DNA from: Galeopsis tetrahit
Taxonomy: Eukaryota; Streptophyta; Magnoliopsida; Lamiales; Lamiaceae
DNA length: 64,000 bases
Direction of reading: 5' to 3'
NCBI GenBank assembly: GCA_963675135.1
Contig: OY776120.1
Span: forward strand, 21,790,001-21,854,000
In this document: in pieces, positions 22,502-33,148 of the stretch
Layout: every line of letters starts with the position of its first letter
Numbering within the stretch: the stretch's first letter is position 1
Position numbers and translations under genes: made by a program
Notes under the pieces: model-generated
What the model was told of the DNA's origin: nothing
What the model saw: only the letters and a program-made list of their open reading frames with translations
Database searches by the model: none

Positions 22502-23330
22502 TTAAAGAAATATTTAATTATTAATTTATTTTTATATTAAAGTTTGACAAATTCTATTAAAAATTTTACTCCACATCACCACGTGACTACTATTTTGATT
22601 AAAAATATTTATTATTTAATTGTAATTGCAATTATAATATTTTTTAAATTTTGGAAAATAAGACGAAATTAAGATTAACATATTGAATTAAATTTGATTC
22701 TAAATTTCTAATTAAGATTTAGTCAATTGACAGTAAAGACAAAACGATTAAATATGTAAATAAATAAATTACACTTAATTTAAATTCAATTCTCTCAACT
22801 TTTTCATAAATACTTAGAGTTTCCTTAAAACGGATTAGACGCATTATCCATAATTTAGAAGTAGACGAATAAAATTTGGCATAAATATAAGTAACTGATT
22901 AAATTTAGTCAAATTATATCTTATAAAGTTGTACTCCTGTATGGTATAAAACAATTTCAAAATTTGGCACAAAATTTGATACAAATTTCTCTTATATGGT
23001 ATACAATGTATTATGAACGCATTATATTGTATGACGTATTATAAACCTATTTTTATATGGTATCAAAATTCATACTAAATATTTGAAAATTCATTTATAT
23101 TTGGATAGAGACGTAGAGCAATATTAACACAAAATGAATATTTTTTTAGAACACAATATGAATATTATTTAAGTAAATAAAATTTGCAATATTTTTCTGA
23201 TAACCACCTCTTTTATTCATTGTAAGAGCATGTGCTTGGGGAAGTCCAGCCACAAAGTTCGGCGGATCATCCCAACAGTGAGGGCTCCCATATAATCGAG
23301 AAGCCCTTGTGATAGAATGTGACATCTAAT
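22502..23330. other. gene-free AT-rich sequence
   Basis: No coding homology was seen. It lies between the Mutator-like element and the Helitron 5' region. Confidence 0.45.
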
Positions 23331-23845
23331 CAGAATCATCGAATAAGCATACAAAGAAATGACATATGATAGAATCATAGAAGTGACAAAAAAAAAAAAA
23401 AAAAAAAACTATGTGACATCTAATCAGAATCACCATATAAACATAAGAAGAAATGACATTTGATCTCATAGAAAGAAGAGCGTACGAAAAAAAACTGTAA
23501 AATGAACTGTTTGAAAGTGTGGATGTTTCTAAAATTTTCTGAAAAAATGAATGTTGAAAATGAAAGTAAAAGGATTATTAATTATATAGGAAATTATATA
23601 AAGATCGAACAGTTAAGATTAATTTGTTTAAATGGACGGAGTAGATTAAAATGAGAAGGAGGAAAATGTGGTAAGAAGAGGAATTTTGAAATGAAGACAT
23701 TTGAGAGGAGAGATATTGTGTTAGACGAATCATACTGCGACACGTGACAGTCCAAAAGTTTACAAATATATATAATATATAGATAGCAGCAGCCCATGAA
23801 TCCTTTGAAGGCACAAACAAACACATAAATTTGATATAAATCATC

Positions 23846-24671
23846 ATGAATAATCCAAGCAGCATATCTGCATTTACAGTATTCATCTTTTTTGTGATAT
23901 TTTGGTGCTCATCATCAGCAGCTAATCATGATTATCACAGCAACAATTTTCTGGAATGCCTTTCTGAAAAATTCCATAACTCCTCCTCCATTTCCAACCT
24001 TGTTTACACCCCGACCCACTCATCTTACTCCTCCGTCCTGCTCTTCCCAATCTGGAATCTCAGATTTACGTCAGACTCTGTCCCGAAACCTCAAGTTATC
24101 ATAACCCCAGAACAGGAATCCCAAATCCCGCCTATCATACTCTGCGCTAAACAAAATGGCATTGAAGTTAGAACACGAGGGGGCGGGCATGATTTCGAGG
24201 CACTATCTTCTGTATCAAAAGTGTCATTTGTGATCATTGATTTGATCAAGCTGAGTGAAATAAGAGTCGACAGTGCGACCAAAACTGCATGGGTTCAAGG
24301 TGGTGCAACCCTCGGCTCTTTATACTACAGGATCGCTGAGAAAAGCCCGACTCTAGGATTTTCTGCAGGAATGTGCGCAACCGTTGGCGTGGGAGGGCGC
24401 GTTGCTGAGAAAATACGGGATGGCTGCTGACCATGTCATCGATGCAAGAATAGTCGACGTTAATGGCAGAATTCTCGACAGAAAATCAATGGGCGAGGAC
24501 CTCTTCTGGGCGATTAGAGGCGGCGGAGGTGCTAGCTTTGGTGTGATTGTTGCGTGGAAGCTACAACTGGTTGATGTTCCAGAAAGGGTCACCATTTTCA
24601 GTATCCAAAGGACCATGGAACAAAATCTAACTCGACTCATTCACCGATGGCAGTACGTCGCACCCAGAATG
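23846..24671 (+). pseudogene. BBE-like FAD-linked oxidase, 5' part (FAD-binding domain), frameshifted
   Basis: Family role: flavoprotein oxidases of the berberine-bridge-enzyme-like group act in the secretory pathway or apoplast on alkaloids, monolignols or sugars; the substrate here is unknown. Residues 1-26 look like a signal peptide (TVFIFFVIFWCSSSA). Both covalent FAD anchors are present: His115 in RGGGHDFEAL and Cys177 in GMCATVGVGG. Their spacing of 62 residues is the same as in the classical enzyme. Directly after GVGG the expected HxSGGGxG stretch is missing. The sequence runs straight into ALLRKYGMAADHVIDA in another frame, which fits a 23-nt deletion near 24390. Coding then continues to IHRWQYVAPRM at 24671, where a copia element is inserted. 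The start ATG at 23846 is the first in frame and fits the family length (about 535 codons once the insertion and deletion are discounted). Confidence 0.9.
24667..24671. repeat. TSD GAATG (left copy) of the copia insertion in the BBE-like gene
   Basis: GAATG here is repeated at 29384-29388, directly after the 3' LTR. Removing the element and one copy restores ...AGAATG-GACCGT..., coding RMDRD. Confidence 0.95.
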
Positions 24672-25026
24672 TGTTGGAGTGTGGAGCCTGAATTGATTCT
24701 AACGGGCTTGGAGTGTAGGACAAGTTTGATCCTAACGGGCCTGGAGTGGGGAGCAAGTCTTTTCCTAATAGGCTTAGGTTTAATTATGGTAAGTTTGTTC
24801 CTAATGGCTTGGAGTAGGGAACAAGTCTTTTCCTAATAAGCTTAGGGTTAATTATGGTAAGTTTTCTATTATAAATAGATGTTCTATCATTGTAATCAGT
24901 ATCCGAAAAACATAGTGCAATACATGGCTTGGCATCGCCCCCAGACGTAGTCGTAAGACGAACTGGGTAATCAAATCTCGTGTTATTTTCTTTTCGTCAT
25001 CGTGTGCGTGTGTTTATTTCCTAACA
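24672..25026 (+). repeat. 5' LTR with internal sub-repeats and TATA box
   Basis: It starts TGTTGGAGTG and ends TTTCCTAACA. A TATA box, TATAAATA, is at 24870-24877. Upstream, the motif 'cttggagt-aggacaagt-cctaacgggc' recurs about four times with variation between 24685 and 24860, which looks like U3 enhancer-type sub-repeats. Confidence 0.9.
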
Positions 25027-25065
25027 ACTGGTATCAGAGCTACGGGTTCGGAGGGAGCAGTCACG

Positions 25066-28000
25066 ATGAGCGACGAGAAGATTTCAATCAAGCAGTTTGA
25101 CGGATCGAATTTCGGGTTCTGGAAGATGCAGATCGAGGATTACCTTTATGGTAAAGATTTGTATGTGCCCTTAGAGGAGAAGGAGAAACCCGAAAAGATG
25201 GAACATAAGGAGTGGAATCTGTTGAACAGAAAGGCGATGAGTGCGATACGTTTATCGCTGTCCATGAACGTAGCCTACCACACGACTAAAGCCAAGTCCG
25301 CAAGGGAGATGTTGCAGATCTTGGAGGAGATGTATCAGAAGCCCACAACGGCGAACAAAGTTCACCTGATCAGACGGTTGTTCAACCTCAGGATGTCGGA
25401 GAGCGCACCCGTGCAACAACACCTGAACGAGTTCAACATGATCATTGGGCAGTTGTGTTCTGTCGAGATCGAATTCAGTGACGAGGTACTTGCTTTAGTT
25501 TTGTTATCTTCTTTGCCTGACAGTTGGGCTGCAACAGTAACTGCAGTTAGCGCTTCATCCGCGAAAATTAAACTGAAGCTTGACGAAGTGAGGGATCTGA
25601 TGATTAGCGAGGAGGTTCGCAGGAAAGAGTCTGGATCCACTTCAGGGTCAGCGCTGAAAACGGAGGAAAGGGGCAGATCGAAGAGTAGGCAGAATCGTGG
25701 CAGATCAAAGTCTAGAGGAAAGAGTCAATCCAAGAAAGATAAAGACTCGATCCAGTGCTGGAATTGTGATGAGTTTGGTCACTACAACAACCAGTGTTCA
25801 GTACCCAAGAAAAATAAGAAGGGACAGAACGAGAAGAAGACAACAAACGCAACCACAGATGATATTGGAGACGCGTTGGTCTTAAGTGTCAGTAGTCCGC
25901 TAGAATCGTGGGTGTTGGATTTTGGAGCATCATTCCACTCTTGCAGTGATGCTAAAATAATGGAGAACTATGTGTCTAGCGAATTCGGACAAGTCTACCT
26001 TGCTGATGATGAGCCCCTGAAAATCGTGGGAAAAGGAAATGTCCGGATAACCACACCAAACGGATCGATGTTGAAGCTGAATGGTGTGAGGCACATTCCA
26101 GGATTGAAAAGAAACTTGCTTTCAATCGGGCAGCTTGATGCAGAAGGATACTCAGTGACTTTCGGCAGAAACAGTTGGAAGATCAGTAAAGGAGCCATGA
26201 TAGTAGCTCGGGGGAAGAAGGAAGGTACGTTGTATACTACATCTAACCCCAAGGATTGTATTGACCTTGTGAGAGCTACGACCAACGTTGATTTGTGGCA
26301 CTGTCGGTTGGGTCACATGAGCGAGAAAGGGATGAAGGTAATGTGTTCGAAAGGGAGACTTCCAAGGCTGAAATCTGTTGAAGTTGGCCTATGCGAGGAC
26401 TGTGTTTTCGGGAAACAAAGAAGGGTGAGTTTCTCGAGAGGTGGTAGAGCATTGAAAGCAGAAAAACTAGAGCTGGTGCATAGCGATCTATGGGGACCAG
26501 CGCCCGTGAAGTCCCTTGGTGGTTCAGAGTATTACATGACCTTCATCGATGACTCCACTCGAAAGGTATGGGTTTATTTTTTGAAAAATAAAACAGATGC
26601 TTTTGATACCTTCAGGAAGTGGAAAGCTCTTGTAGAGAATGAAACAGGGCTGAAAGTAAAGTGTCTTCGTTCTGACAATGGAGGTGAATATGAACTCCGT
26701 GAGTTCAAGGAATATTGTGCTGAGAATGGGATTCGCATGGAGAAGACTGTGAGAGGAACTCCCCAGCAGAATGGAGTGGCAGAACGAATGAACAGAACGT
26801 TGAATGAGCGAGCAAGATGCATGAGGTTGAAGAGTGGGCTGCCTAAGACGTTTTGGGCAGATGCAGTAAATACAGCAGCATACCTGATTAACAGAGGTCC
26901 ATCAGTTCCGTTGGAGAACAGAGTACCCGAGGAAGCATGGACGGGAAAAGAGGTAAATCTGTCTTACTTGCGTATCTTTGGTTGTGTTGCTTATGCTCAT
27001 GTTAGCTCTGTTGATAGAAGTAAATTATATGCTAAATCTGTTAAGTGTACGTTCATTGGTTATGGTGGTGATGAGTTCGGTTATAGACTCTGGGATGAGA
27101 ATAACCGAAAGATTATTCGCAGTAGAGATGTAGTTTTCAATGAACAGGTTATGTACAAGAACAGATTGGAGGCATCAGATTCTGACAAAACCAATACCCA
27201 AGAGGTCGAGTTAGACATCTCAAACTCGAGTGGGAGTAAGGAGAGTCAGAATGAAGAAGAGGTTCTTATTGAAGAACCAAGGACCCCACCACCACCGGAG
27301 AATCCGCTGCAAAGACCCGTTAGAGAGCGACGTGCACCTAATAGGTATTCGCCCTCTAACTACTACCTGTTACTTACTGATAGTGGTGAACCTGAATGCT
27401 ATGCAGAGGCAGAGCAAGGTGCAGATAGACGGAAGTGGAGAGTTGCTATGGATGATGAGTTAGCATCTCTTCTGTTGAACGACACTTGGGACCTTGTTGA
27501 GCTCCCAAAGGGCAAGAAAGTCTTGCACTGCAAGTGGGTCTACCGAATCAAGAATGAAGCTGATGGTAGCAAACGTTACAAGGCCCGGCTGGTTGTCAAG
27601 GGGTTTGAGCAGCGACATGGTATTGATTATACTGATGTCTTTACTCCTGTTGTGAAACTGACCACTATTAGAATGGCGTTGAGTATGGTAGCTGCAGAAA
27701 ACTTGTTGTTACATCAGATGGATGTGAAGACAGCATTCCTCCACGGTGACTTGGTGGAGGAGTTGTACATGACACAGCCTGAGGGGTTCGTAGAGAAAGG
27801 AAAGGAGGAACTTGTATGCAAGTTAAAGAAGAGCTTGTATGGCCTGAAACAAGCTCCAAAGCAGTGGTGCATGAAGTTTGACAGCTTCATGATGGAGATC
27901 GACTACCAGAAATGCCACGCAGATCATTGTTGCTACTACAAGAGGTTTGGCAAAAGCTTTCTTATTCTCTTGCTATATGTTGATGACATGTTGATCATAG

Positions 28001-28941
28001 GAGCTGATGCAAGAGAAGTGAATAAGTTGAAGAGGCAATTGTCCGAACGGTTCTCAATGAAGGATCTCGGAGAGGCCAAACAAATTTTGGGTATGAGAAT
28101 TGAACGTGATAAGGCGACAGGAAGTGTGTATCTTTCGCAGGCGAGTTACATTCAGAAGGTCCTGGAAAGATTCAACATGTCAGAGTCGAAGCCCGTGAGT
28201 GTTCCATTGGGCAGTCAGTTCAAGCTTTCAAGAAGGGAGTCCCCCAAGAGCAAGGAGGAGCGTGCCCAGATGTTGAATGTTCCGTATGCCTCAGCGATTG
28301 GTAGCATCATGTATGCCATGGTGTGTACGAGGCCAGACATTGCTCATGCAGTGGGAGTAGTAAGCCGGTTTATGAGTGATCCGGGCAAGCAACATTGGGA
28401 AGCAGTCAAGTGGGTCTTGCGATACTTGAGAGGTACCACAGACAAGCCCTTGTGTTTCAAAGGCAAGAGTATGGAGCTGGTGGGTTATGTGGATGCAGAC
28501 TTGGCATCAAACGACCTTGATGGGAGAAGAAGTACAACCGGGTATGTCTTTACTTATGGTGGTACTGCTATATCTTGGACTTCTAAGTTGCAGAAGGTTG
28601 TTGCATTGTCCACTACTGAGGCAGAATATGTAGCTGTGACAGAGGCAAGTAAGGAGATGGTGTGGTTGCAGAATTTCTTGGGAGAACTTGGGAAGGAGCA
28701 TGAGAATAGCACTCTTTTCAGTGATAGTCAAAGTGCTATATTTCTTGCAAAGAATCCGGCGTTCCACTCAAGGACAAAGCATGTTGGGTTGAAGTACCAC
28801 TACATTCGTCACCTTTTAGAGAAAAAAATCTTGCAGCTTGTGAAGATTCTTGGAAGTGAGAATCCAGCAGACATGTTTACTAAGGTAGTGACCTTAGAGA
28901 AGTTGAAGCTATGTATAGCTTCAATTGGTCTTGGAACTTGA
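25066..28941 (+). CDS. copia gag-pol polyprotein, 1291 codons, open but with a changed protease site
   Basis: This is the retrotransposon polyprotein (Tork-like flavour) and it carries every domain needed for copying. Gag occupies about 1-230 (FDGSNFGFWKMQIEDYL). The zinc knuckle CWNCDEFGHYNNQC is at about 231-244, after an Arg/Ser/Lys-rich stretch. The protease follows at about 282-292, then the pre-integrase motif LWHCRLGHMSEKGMK with its H-H-C-C zinc site. The integrase core has DLWGP, FIDDST, SDNGGEY and PQQNGVAERMNRT. Reverse transcriptase has MDVKTAFLHGDL and the catalytic YVDDMLIIG (about residue 970). RNase H has STTEAEY and SDSQSA. The frame is intact, which fits the nearly identical LTRs. 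Anomaly: the protease reads LDFGAS instead of LDSGAS. Ser-to-Phe beside the catalytic Asp285 (25921-25923 TTT; the sister copy at 63721 has TCT) should impair processing. The start ATG is 40 bp after the LTR and has the sister copy's context. Confidence 0.93.
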   Translation: MSDEKISIKQFDGSNFGFWKMQIEDYLYGKDLYVPLEEKEKPEKMEHKEWNLLNRKAMSAIRLSLSMNVAYHTTKAKSAREMLQILEEMYQKPTTANKVHLIRRLFNLRMSESAPVQQHLNEFNMIIGQLCSVEIEFSDEVLALVLLSSLPDSWAATVTAVSASSAKIKLKLDEVRDLMISEEVRRKESGSTSGSALKTEERGRSKSRQNRGRSKSRGKSQSKKDKDSIQCWNCDEFGHYNNQCSVPKKNKKGQNEKKTTNATTDDIGDALVLSVSSPLESWVLDFGASFHSCSDAKIMENYVSSEFGQVYLADDEPLKIVGKGNVRITTPNGSMLKLNGVRHIPGLKRNLLSIGQLDAEGYSVTFGRNSWKISKGAMIVARGKKEGTLYTTSNPKDCIDLVRATTNVDLWHCRLGHMSEKGMKVMCSKGRLPRLKSVEVGLCEDCVFGKQRRVSFSRGGRALKAEKLELVHSDLWGPAPVKSLGGSEYYMTFIDDSTRKVWVYFLKNKTDAFDTFRKWKALVENETGLKVKCLRSDNGGEYELREFKEYCAENGIRMEKTVRGTPQQNGVAERMNRTLNERARCMRLKSGLPKTFWADAVNTAAYLINRGPSVPLENRVPEEAWTGKEVNLSYLRIFGCVAYAHVSSVDRSKLYAKSVKCTFIGYGGDEFGYRLWDENNRKIIRSRDVVFNEQVMYKNRLEASDSDKTNTQEVELDISNSSGSKESQNEEEVLIEEPRTPPPPENPLQRPVRERRAPNRYSPSNYYLLLTDSGEPECYAEAEQGADRRKWRVAMDDELASLLLNDTWDLVELPKGKKVLHCKWVYRIKNEADGSKRYKARLVVKGFEQRHGIDYTDVFTPVVKLTTIRMALSMVAAENLLLHQMDVKTAFLHGDLVEELYMTQPEGFVEKGKEELVCKLKKSLYGLKQAPKQWCMKFDSFMMEIDYQKCHADHCCYYKRFGKSFLILLLYVDDMLIIGADAREVNKLKRQLSERFSMKDLGEAKQILGMRIERDKATGSVYLSQASYIQKVLERFNMSESKPVSVPLGSQFKLSRRESPKSKEERAQMLNVPYASAIGSIMYAMVCTRPDIAHAVGVVSRFMSDPGKQHWEAVKWVLRYLRGTTDKPLCFKGKSMELVGYVDADLASNDLDGRRSTTGYVFTYGGTAISWTSKLQKVVALSTTEAEYVAVTEASKEMVWLQNFLGELGKEHENSTLFSDSQSAIFLAKNPAFHSRTKHVGLKYHYIRHLLEKKILQLVKILGSENPADMFTKVVTLEKLKLCIASIGLGT

Positions 28942-29028
28942 AGATAAGGCTTGGCGATGCCAGGCAGATACGGGAGGAGAATCAAGAAGATATGATTACA
29001 TGGAGAATTCAGTCTCTAAGTGGGAGAT

Positions 29029-29383
29029 TGCTAGAGTGTGGAGCCTGAATTGATTCTAACGGGCTTGGAGTGTAGGACAAGTTTGATCCTAACGGGCCTG
29101 GAGTGGGGAGCAAGTCTTTTCCTAATAGGCTTAGGTTTAATTATGGTAAGTTTGTTCCTAATGGCTTGGAGTAGGGAACAAGTCTTTTCCTAATAAGCTT
29201 AGGGTTAATTACGGTAAGTTTTCTATTATAAATAGATGTTCTCTCATTGTAATCAGTATCCGAAAAACATAGTGCAATACCTGGCTTGGCATCGCCCCCA
29301 AACGTAGTCGTAAGACGAACTGGGTAATCAAATCTCGTGTTATTTTCTTTTCGTCATCGTCTGCGTGTGTTTATTTCCTAACA
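29029..29383 (+). repeat. 3' LTR
   Basis: Same sequence as 24672-25026 but beginning TGCTAGAGTG, with a handful of other substitutions. It is followed at once by the GAATG duplication and the BBE-like coding sequence. Confidence 0.92.
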
Positions 29384-30147
29384 GAATGGACCGTGATATT
29401 ACCCTCCTCATCAATGCAGTAGTCTCCAATTCCAGCCAAAGGAACATCACACTCGACGCTACATTTTTCGCAGTTTTCCTCGGCGGGGTCGACAGATTAT
29501 TGGCGATGATGCAACAGAGTTTTCCAGAGTTGGGGTTGGTGAAAGAAGACTGTACTGAAATGAGCTGGATTCAATCCGCTCTGTTTTTCGACAATCACCC
29601 CATCGAAACACCTGAGGCCTTATTGAGCAGGGCCCAGCCCAACAAATCATACATGAAAAGAAAAACAGATTACGTGCAGAGACCCATTCCAGTGAGGGGC
29701 GTTGAAGGAATGACCAGACTATATTATGAACCAGAAGCCCGGCTCTCTACGCTTTCCTTCGTTCCCTACGGTGGGAGAATGGCTGAAATTTCTGAATCCG
29801 CCCTTCCTTATCCTCATAGAGCTGGTAACTTGTACCACGTCTTTCACACCGTCTACTGGCAACAAGCTGATGCTCAAAATTCAGAGAGGTACATAAATTG
29901 GCTTAACAGGGCCTACAGTTACATGACTCCCTACGTGTCAAAGAACCCAAGGGGAGCATACATGAATTACAGAGATCTCGACATTGGAGTCAATAACGAC
30001 AACGGGAAGACGAGCGTTGCACGAGCAAGCATTTGGGGTGTCCCATACTTCAAGAACAATTTTGACCGCCTTGTTCGCGTCAAAACCAAAGTTGATCCAC
30101 TCAATTTCTTCAGGAACCAGCAGAGCATTTCACCGCATACTTCATAA
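29384..30147 (+). pseudogene. BBE-like FAD-linked oxidase, 3' part (substrate-binding and C-terminal BBE domain)
   Basis: The coding sequence resumes after the copia element with MDRDITLLINAVVSNSS. It continues through the substrate-binding domain (FFAVFLGGVDRLLAMMQQSF, ELGL..EDCTEMSWIQSALFF) and ends in the C-terminal BBE signature YMNYRDLDIG...WGVPYFKNNFDRLVRVKTKVDPLNFFRNQQSI. The YMNYRDLDIG and NFFRNQQSI motifs are strongly conserved in the family, so this half was under selection until recently. Stop at 30147. It has no own start or promoter, so it would only be expressed as a chimaera with the element's 3' LTR, which is speculative. Confidence 0.9.
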
Positions 30148-30254
30148 ATTGATATTATCACCAGCAGGATACATGCGCATACTTCATTAATTACTTTGAT
30201 TTCGTTATAGTACTAATATTGATTATTGGTACATGAATAAGACGTCGTAATATT

Positions 30255-33089
30255 GATGCATATATATTGTTTCAGCTAGTTCTCCATGTAAAAATGCAGT
30301 TTTGACATTTAGCTGATGTAACTCAAGATCATCTTGAGCAACCTTAGACAAAAGTAATCTTATTGAACAGTGTTTAACAACAGGAGAGAATACCTCATTG
30401 AAGTCTATGCCTTCTCTTTGTGTGAATCCTCTTGCCACCAACCTAGCCTTGAATTTGATGTGCTCTCTAGCACCACCAAAACCAACTTCAAGTTTCTTCT
30501 TGAACAGCCACCTGCAGCTGACTAACTTCTGGTTGTCTGGCTTCTCCACAAGGATCCAGGTCTCATTCTTCTCTAAGGATTGCAACTCTTCTAACATGGC
30601 TGCTATCCACTGCTCTCTTTCAGGACTGGTGATAGCTTCCCTATAGTTTCTTGGCTCATAATGCTCCACCTCTTCTGCTATGATTAGAGCATATGACACA
30701 AGATTAGCCTGACCAAACCTAGATGGGGGATGAATCTGCCTTCTGAGCCTATCTCTTGCAAGACTGTAATTTCTCAAATCAGTAGGGTTGTCCTCCATGG
30801 CATCATCTTCTGGATCATCTCCTTGTACCTGTTCTGGGACAACCTCATCTGGTGTGTCATCTCCAAGATCAGTAGAGTTGTCCACCTCCTCTGGTGCCAA
30901 CTCGTCTGATGTGGGAAACTCCACCTTAGCTGAGAAACTCTCTTCTGACTCATTTACAATTATTTTATCTAGGTCATGGGAATTTCCATTGTGAGGATAT
31001 CCCATTACCTTCTCATTAAAATCAACATCTCTACTGATTATTAGTTTCTTATGACCTGGTTCAAGGCACCACAATCTATAGCCCTTGACACCTATTGGAT
31101 AGCTAATGAATATACATTTCAGAGCCCTTGGCTCAAGCTTATCCTGTCTAATATGTGCATATGCCTGACATCAAAACACTTTAAGTTTTGAATAATCAGA
31201 CAGCTTGCCATACCAGATCTCATCTAGGGTTTTACCTTCTAAAGCATATGAGGGGGTTTTATTTATCAAATAACATGCAGTACATACAGCTTCTCCCTAA
31301 ACACTTTTAGGCAATTTAGCATCAGCTAACATGCATCTGACCCGTTCTAAAATAGTTTGGTTCATTCTCTCTGCTAATCCATTTTGCTGTGGATTAAGAG
31401 GGACGGTTCTATGTCTAGTAATGCCCTTCTCTTTTAAAATTCATTGAATTCAGGTGATAGATACTCAAGGCCATTATCTGTCCTTAAATGTTTTAAGGAC
31501 TTTCCTTTCTTGTTCTCTATCTCAAGTAGCCATTCTTTGAATTTTGCAAAGACCTCACTCTTATGTTTTAGAATGAACACCTAAACTTTTCTAGAATAGT
31601 CATCTATAATGGACATGAAATACTTGCCTCCACCAATGGTTTCAGTTCTTGATGGCCCCCAGACATCTGAATGAACATAACCCAGCAGCTCCTTTTTAGT
31701 GTGCTTAGTCTTCTAGAATGACTTCTTCTTGGCCTTACTAAGAATACACAGCTCACAAAACTCCAGGTTTTTTAATGTCTTCTGGTGGAATGCCCCCTTC
31801 TTGGATAACTCCATCAGGCCTTTCTCTCCCACATGTGCTAGCCTCTTATGCCAAAGCATAGCATCCTCAGAACTCATGGTAACATCAGCAACACCTGTGA
31901 TTGTCTAACCAATTAAAGAATATAACCCATTAGACTTCTTCCCTTACATCACTATTCTATCAGCTTTGGTAACAAGCAGACGTCCTCTTTCTGTCCTGAA
32001 TTCATAACCCAAAGCATTTAGTGTGCCAAGAGATATAAGGTTTCTCTTCAAATCTGGAACAAATCTGACATTGGTCAGGATCACATGTTTATCATTAAAC
32101 ATCTTCACCCTCATAGTGCCAATTCCTCTCACATTACAACTTTCATCATTACCCAACAGAACTGATCCACCATCCATCATTTACAGGTTTTGAAACCAAG
32201 ATTTGGTGGGACACATGTGAAAAGAACATCCAGAATCCAACACTCATTCATTAACAAGTTTGTTATTTGTTATGCTCATCACTTTTGCACTATCATATCC
32301 ATTTGCCTCTGCTACATCAGCTTTAACAGGATCAGTAGACTTCTTATGCTCAGGGCAATCTTTTATGAAATGTCCTTCTTTATGGCATTTGTAGCAAGCT
32401 TTGTTCTTGACTACATATCCATTTCTCTTCTAATTTGGCTTGGCATGGAACTTCTTGCCTTGCCCTCCTTTCTTGTCATTCTTGAGTTTGATATTAAGAC
32501 CCTTAGCTTGCTTCTTTGTCTTCTTGGTTGAGTTTGCTACATGTAAACTCTTGGTTTTCAGTATTGACAAGACTTCCTTGAATTTTACCTTGCCCTCCTT
32601 GGTAATCAGCAAAGCATCCTTGAAGTTGTCATATGAAGGTGGTAATGCCTCTAGGAGAAGAAAGGACTTCTTGTGATCTTCCAAGATAATTCCAACATTT
32701 TCAAGATCATCAACTGCCTGCATGAACTCTATTAGCTGCTCATCAAGGGTTTTATCATCTGTCATCTTGAAATTATTGAGTTTTCTTTCCATAAACATCT
32801 GATTTGACAATGATTGTGCCAAATACAGATCATCTAATGCCTCAAATACTCCAACAACATCCTTCTCCTTCATAACTTCTCTGAAAACATTGTCTCCCAA
32901 ACTCAGAACAACAATGTTGTAAGCTTTTTCCATAAGCTCTTCTTTCTTGGCCTTGTCTGCATCGGATGCAGCAGGGTCAAGAGGAGTAAGGGCCTCTTTC
33001 AGCCCGTGGTGTGACAGCGGAGCCTTCATCTTGGCTTTCCATAAACCAAAATTTGTTTTACCATTGAATTTCTCTATCTCCAATTTCAC
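30255..33089 (-). pseudogene. decayed copia gag-pol (Tork-like), truncated in reverse transcriptase
   Basis: On the minus strand gag starts at 33089 (MKLEIEKFNGKTNFGLWKAK) and runs 219 codons to a stop at 32430, just before the zinc knuckle, which is still readable as a CYKCHKEGH-type sequence near 32395. A protease/spacer block is at 32180-31944 (MRVKMFNDKHVILTNVRFVP), the integrase lies in several frames between 31900 and 31080, and the linker plus reverse transcriptase start at 31074 (WLFKKKLEVG, VKTAFLHGELAETIYMHQ). Several stops split it, for example after KFHAKPN and near 31944. The reverse transcriptase lacks its YVDD catalytic motif because of the truncation. Confidence 0.8.
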
Positions 33090-33148
33090 AGATCGAGCCC
33101 ATTTCTTGATTCTTGACTATCTTTCGACTTCCCACAGACGGCGCCAAT

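Larger units (their letters stand above)
20625..23783 (-). mobile_element. probable second Helitron, minus orientation
   Basis: The right end is a good 5' terminus: the minus strand reads A|TCTATATATTATATATATTTG, followed by sequence related to 16750-17000. The left end is tentative: minus-strand hairpin CCCGCACGGG, then 12 nt and CTAA at about 20627, but the next base is not T. No Rep/helicase coding was seen. A Mutator-like element sits inside. Confidence 0.4.
24672..29383 (+). mobile_element. complete young Ty1/copia element inserted in the BBE-like gene
   Basis: Two 355-bp LTRs (24672-25026 and 29029-29383) differ at about 7 positions by eye, roughly 98% identity. The 5-bp TSD GAATG is perfect. 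The primer-binding site TGGTATCAGAGCT starts at 25029 (initiator Met-tRNA type). A short polypurine tract, GTGGGAGAT, precedes the 3' LTR. One uninterrupted gag-pol frame fills the interior. A second copy of this family starts at 62470. Confidence 0.95.

Noticed and set aside
24672..29383. The copia interior as a host gene
   Set aside because: Flanking LTRs, TSD, primer site and a full gag-pol frame make it a retrotransposon.
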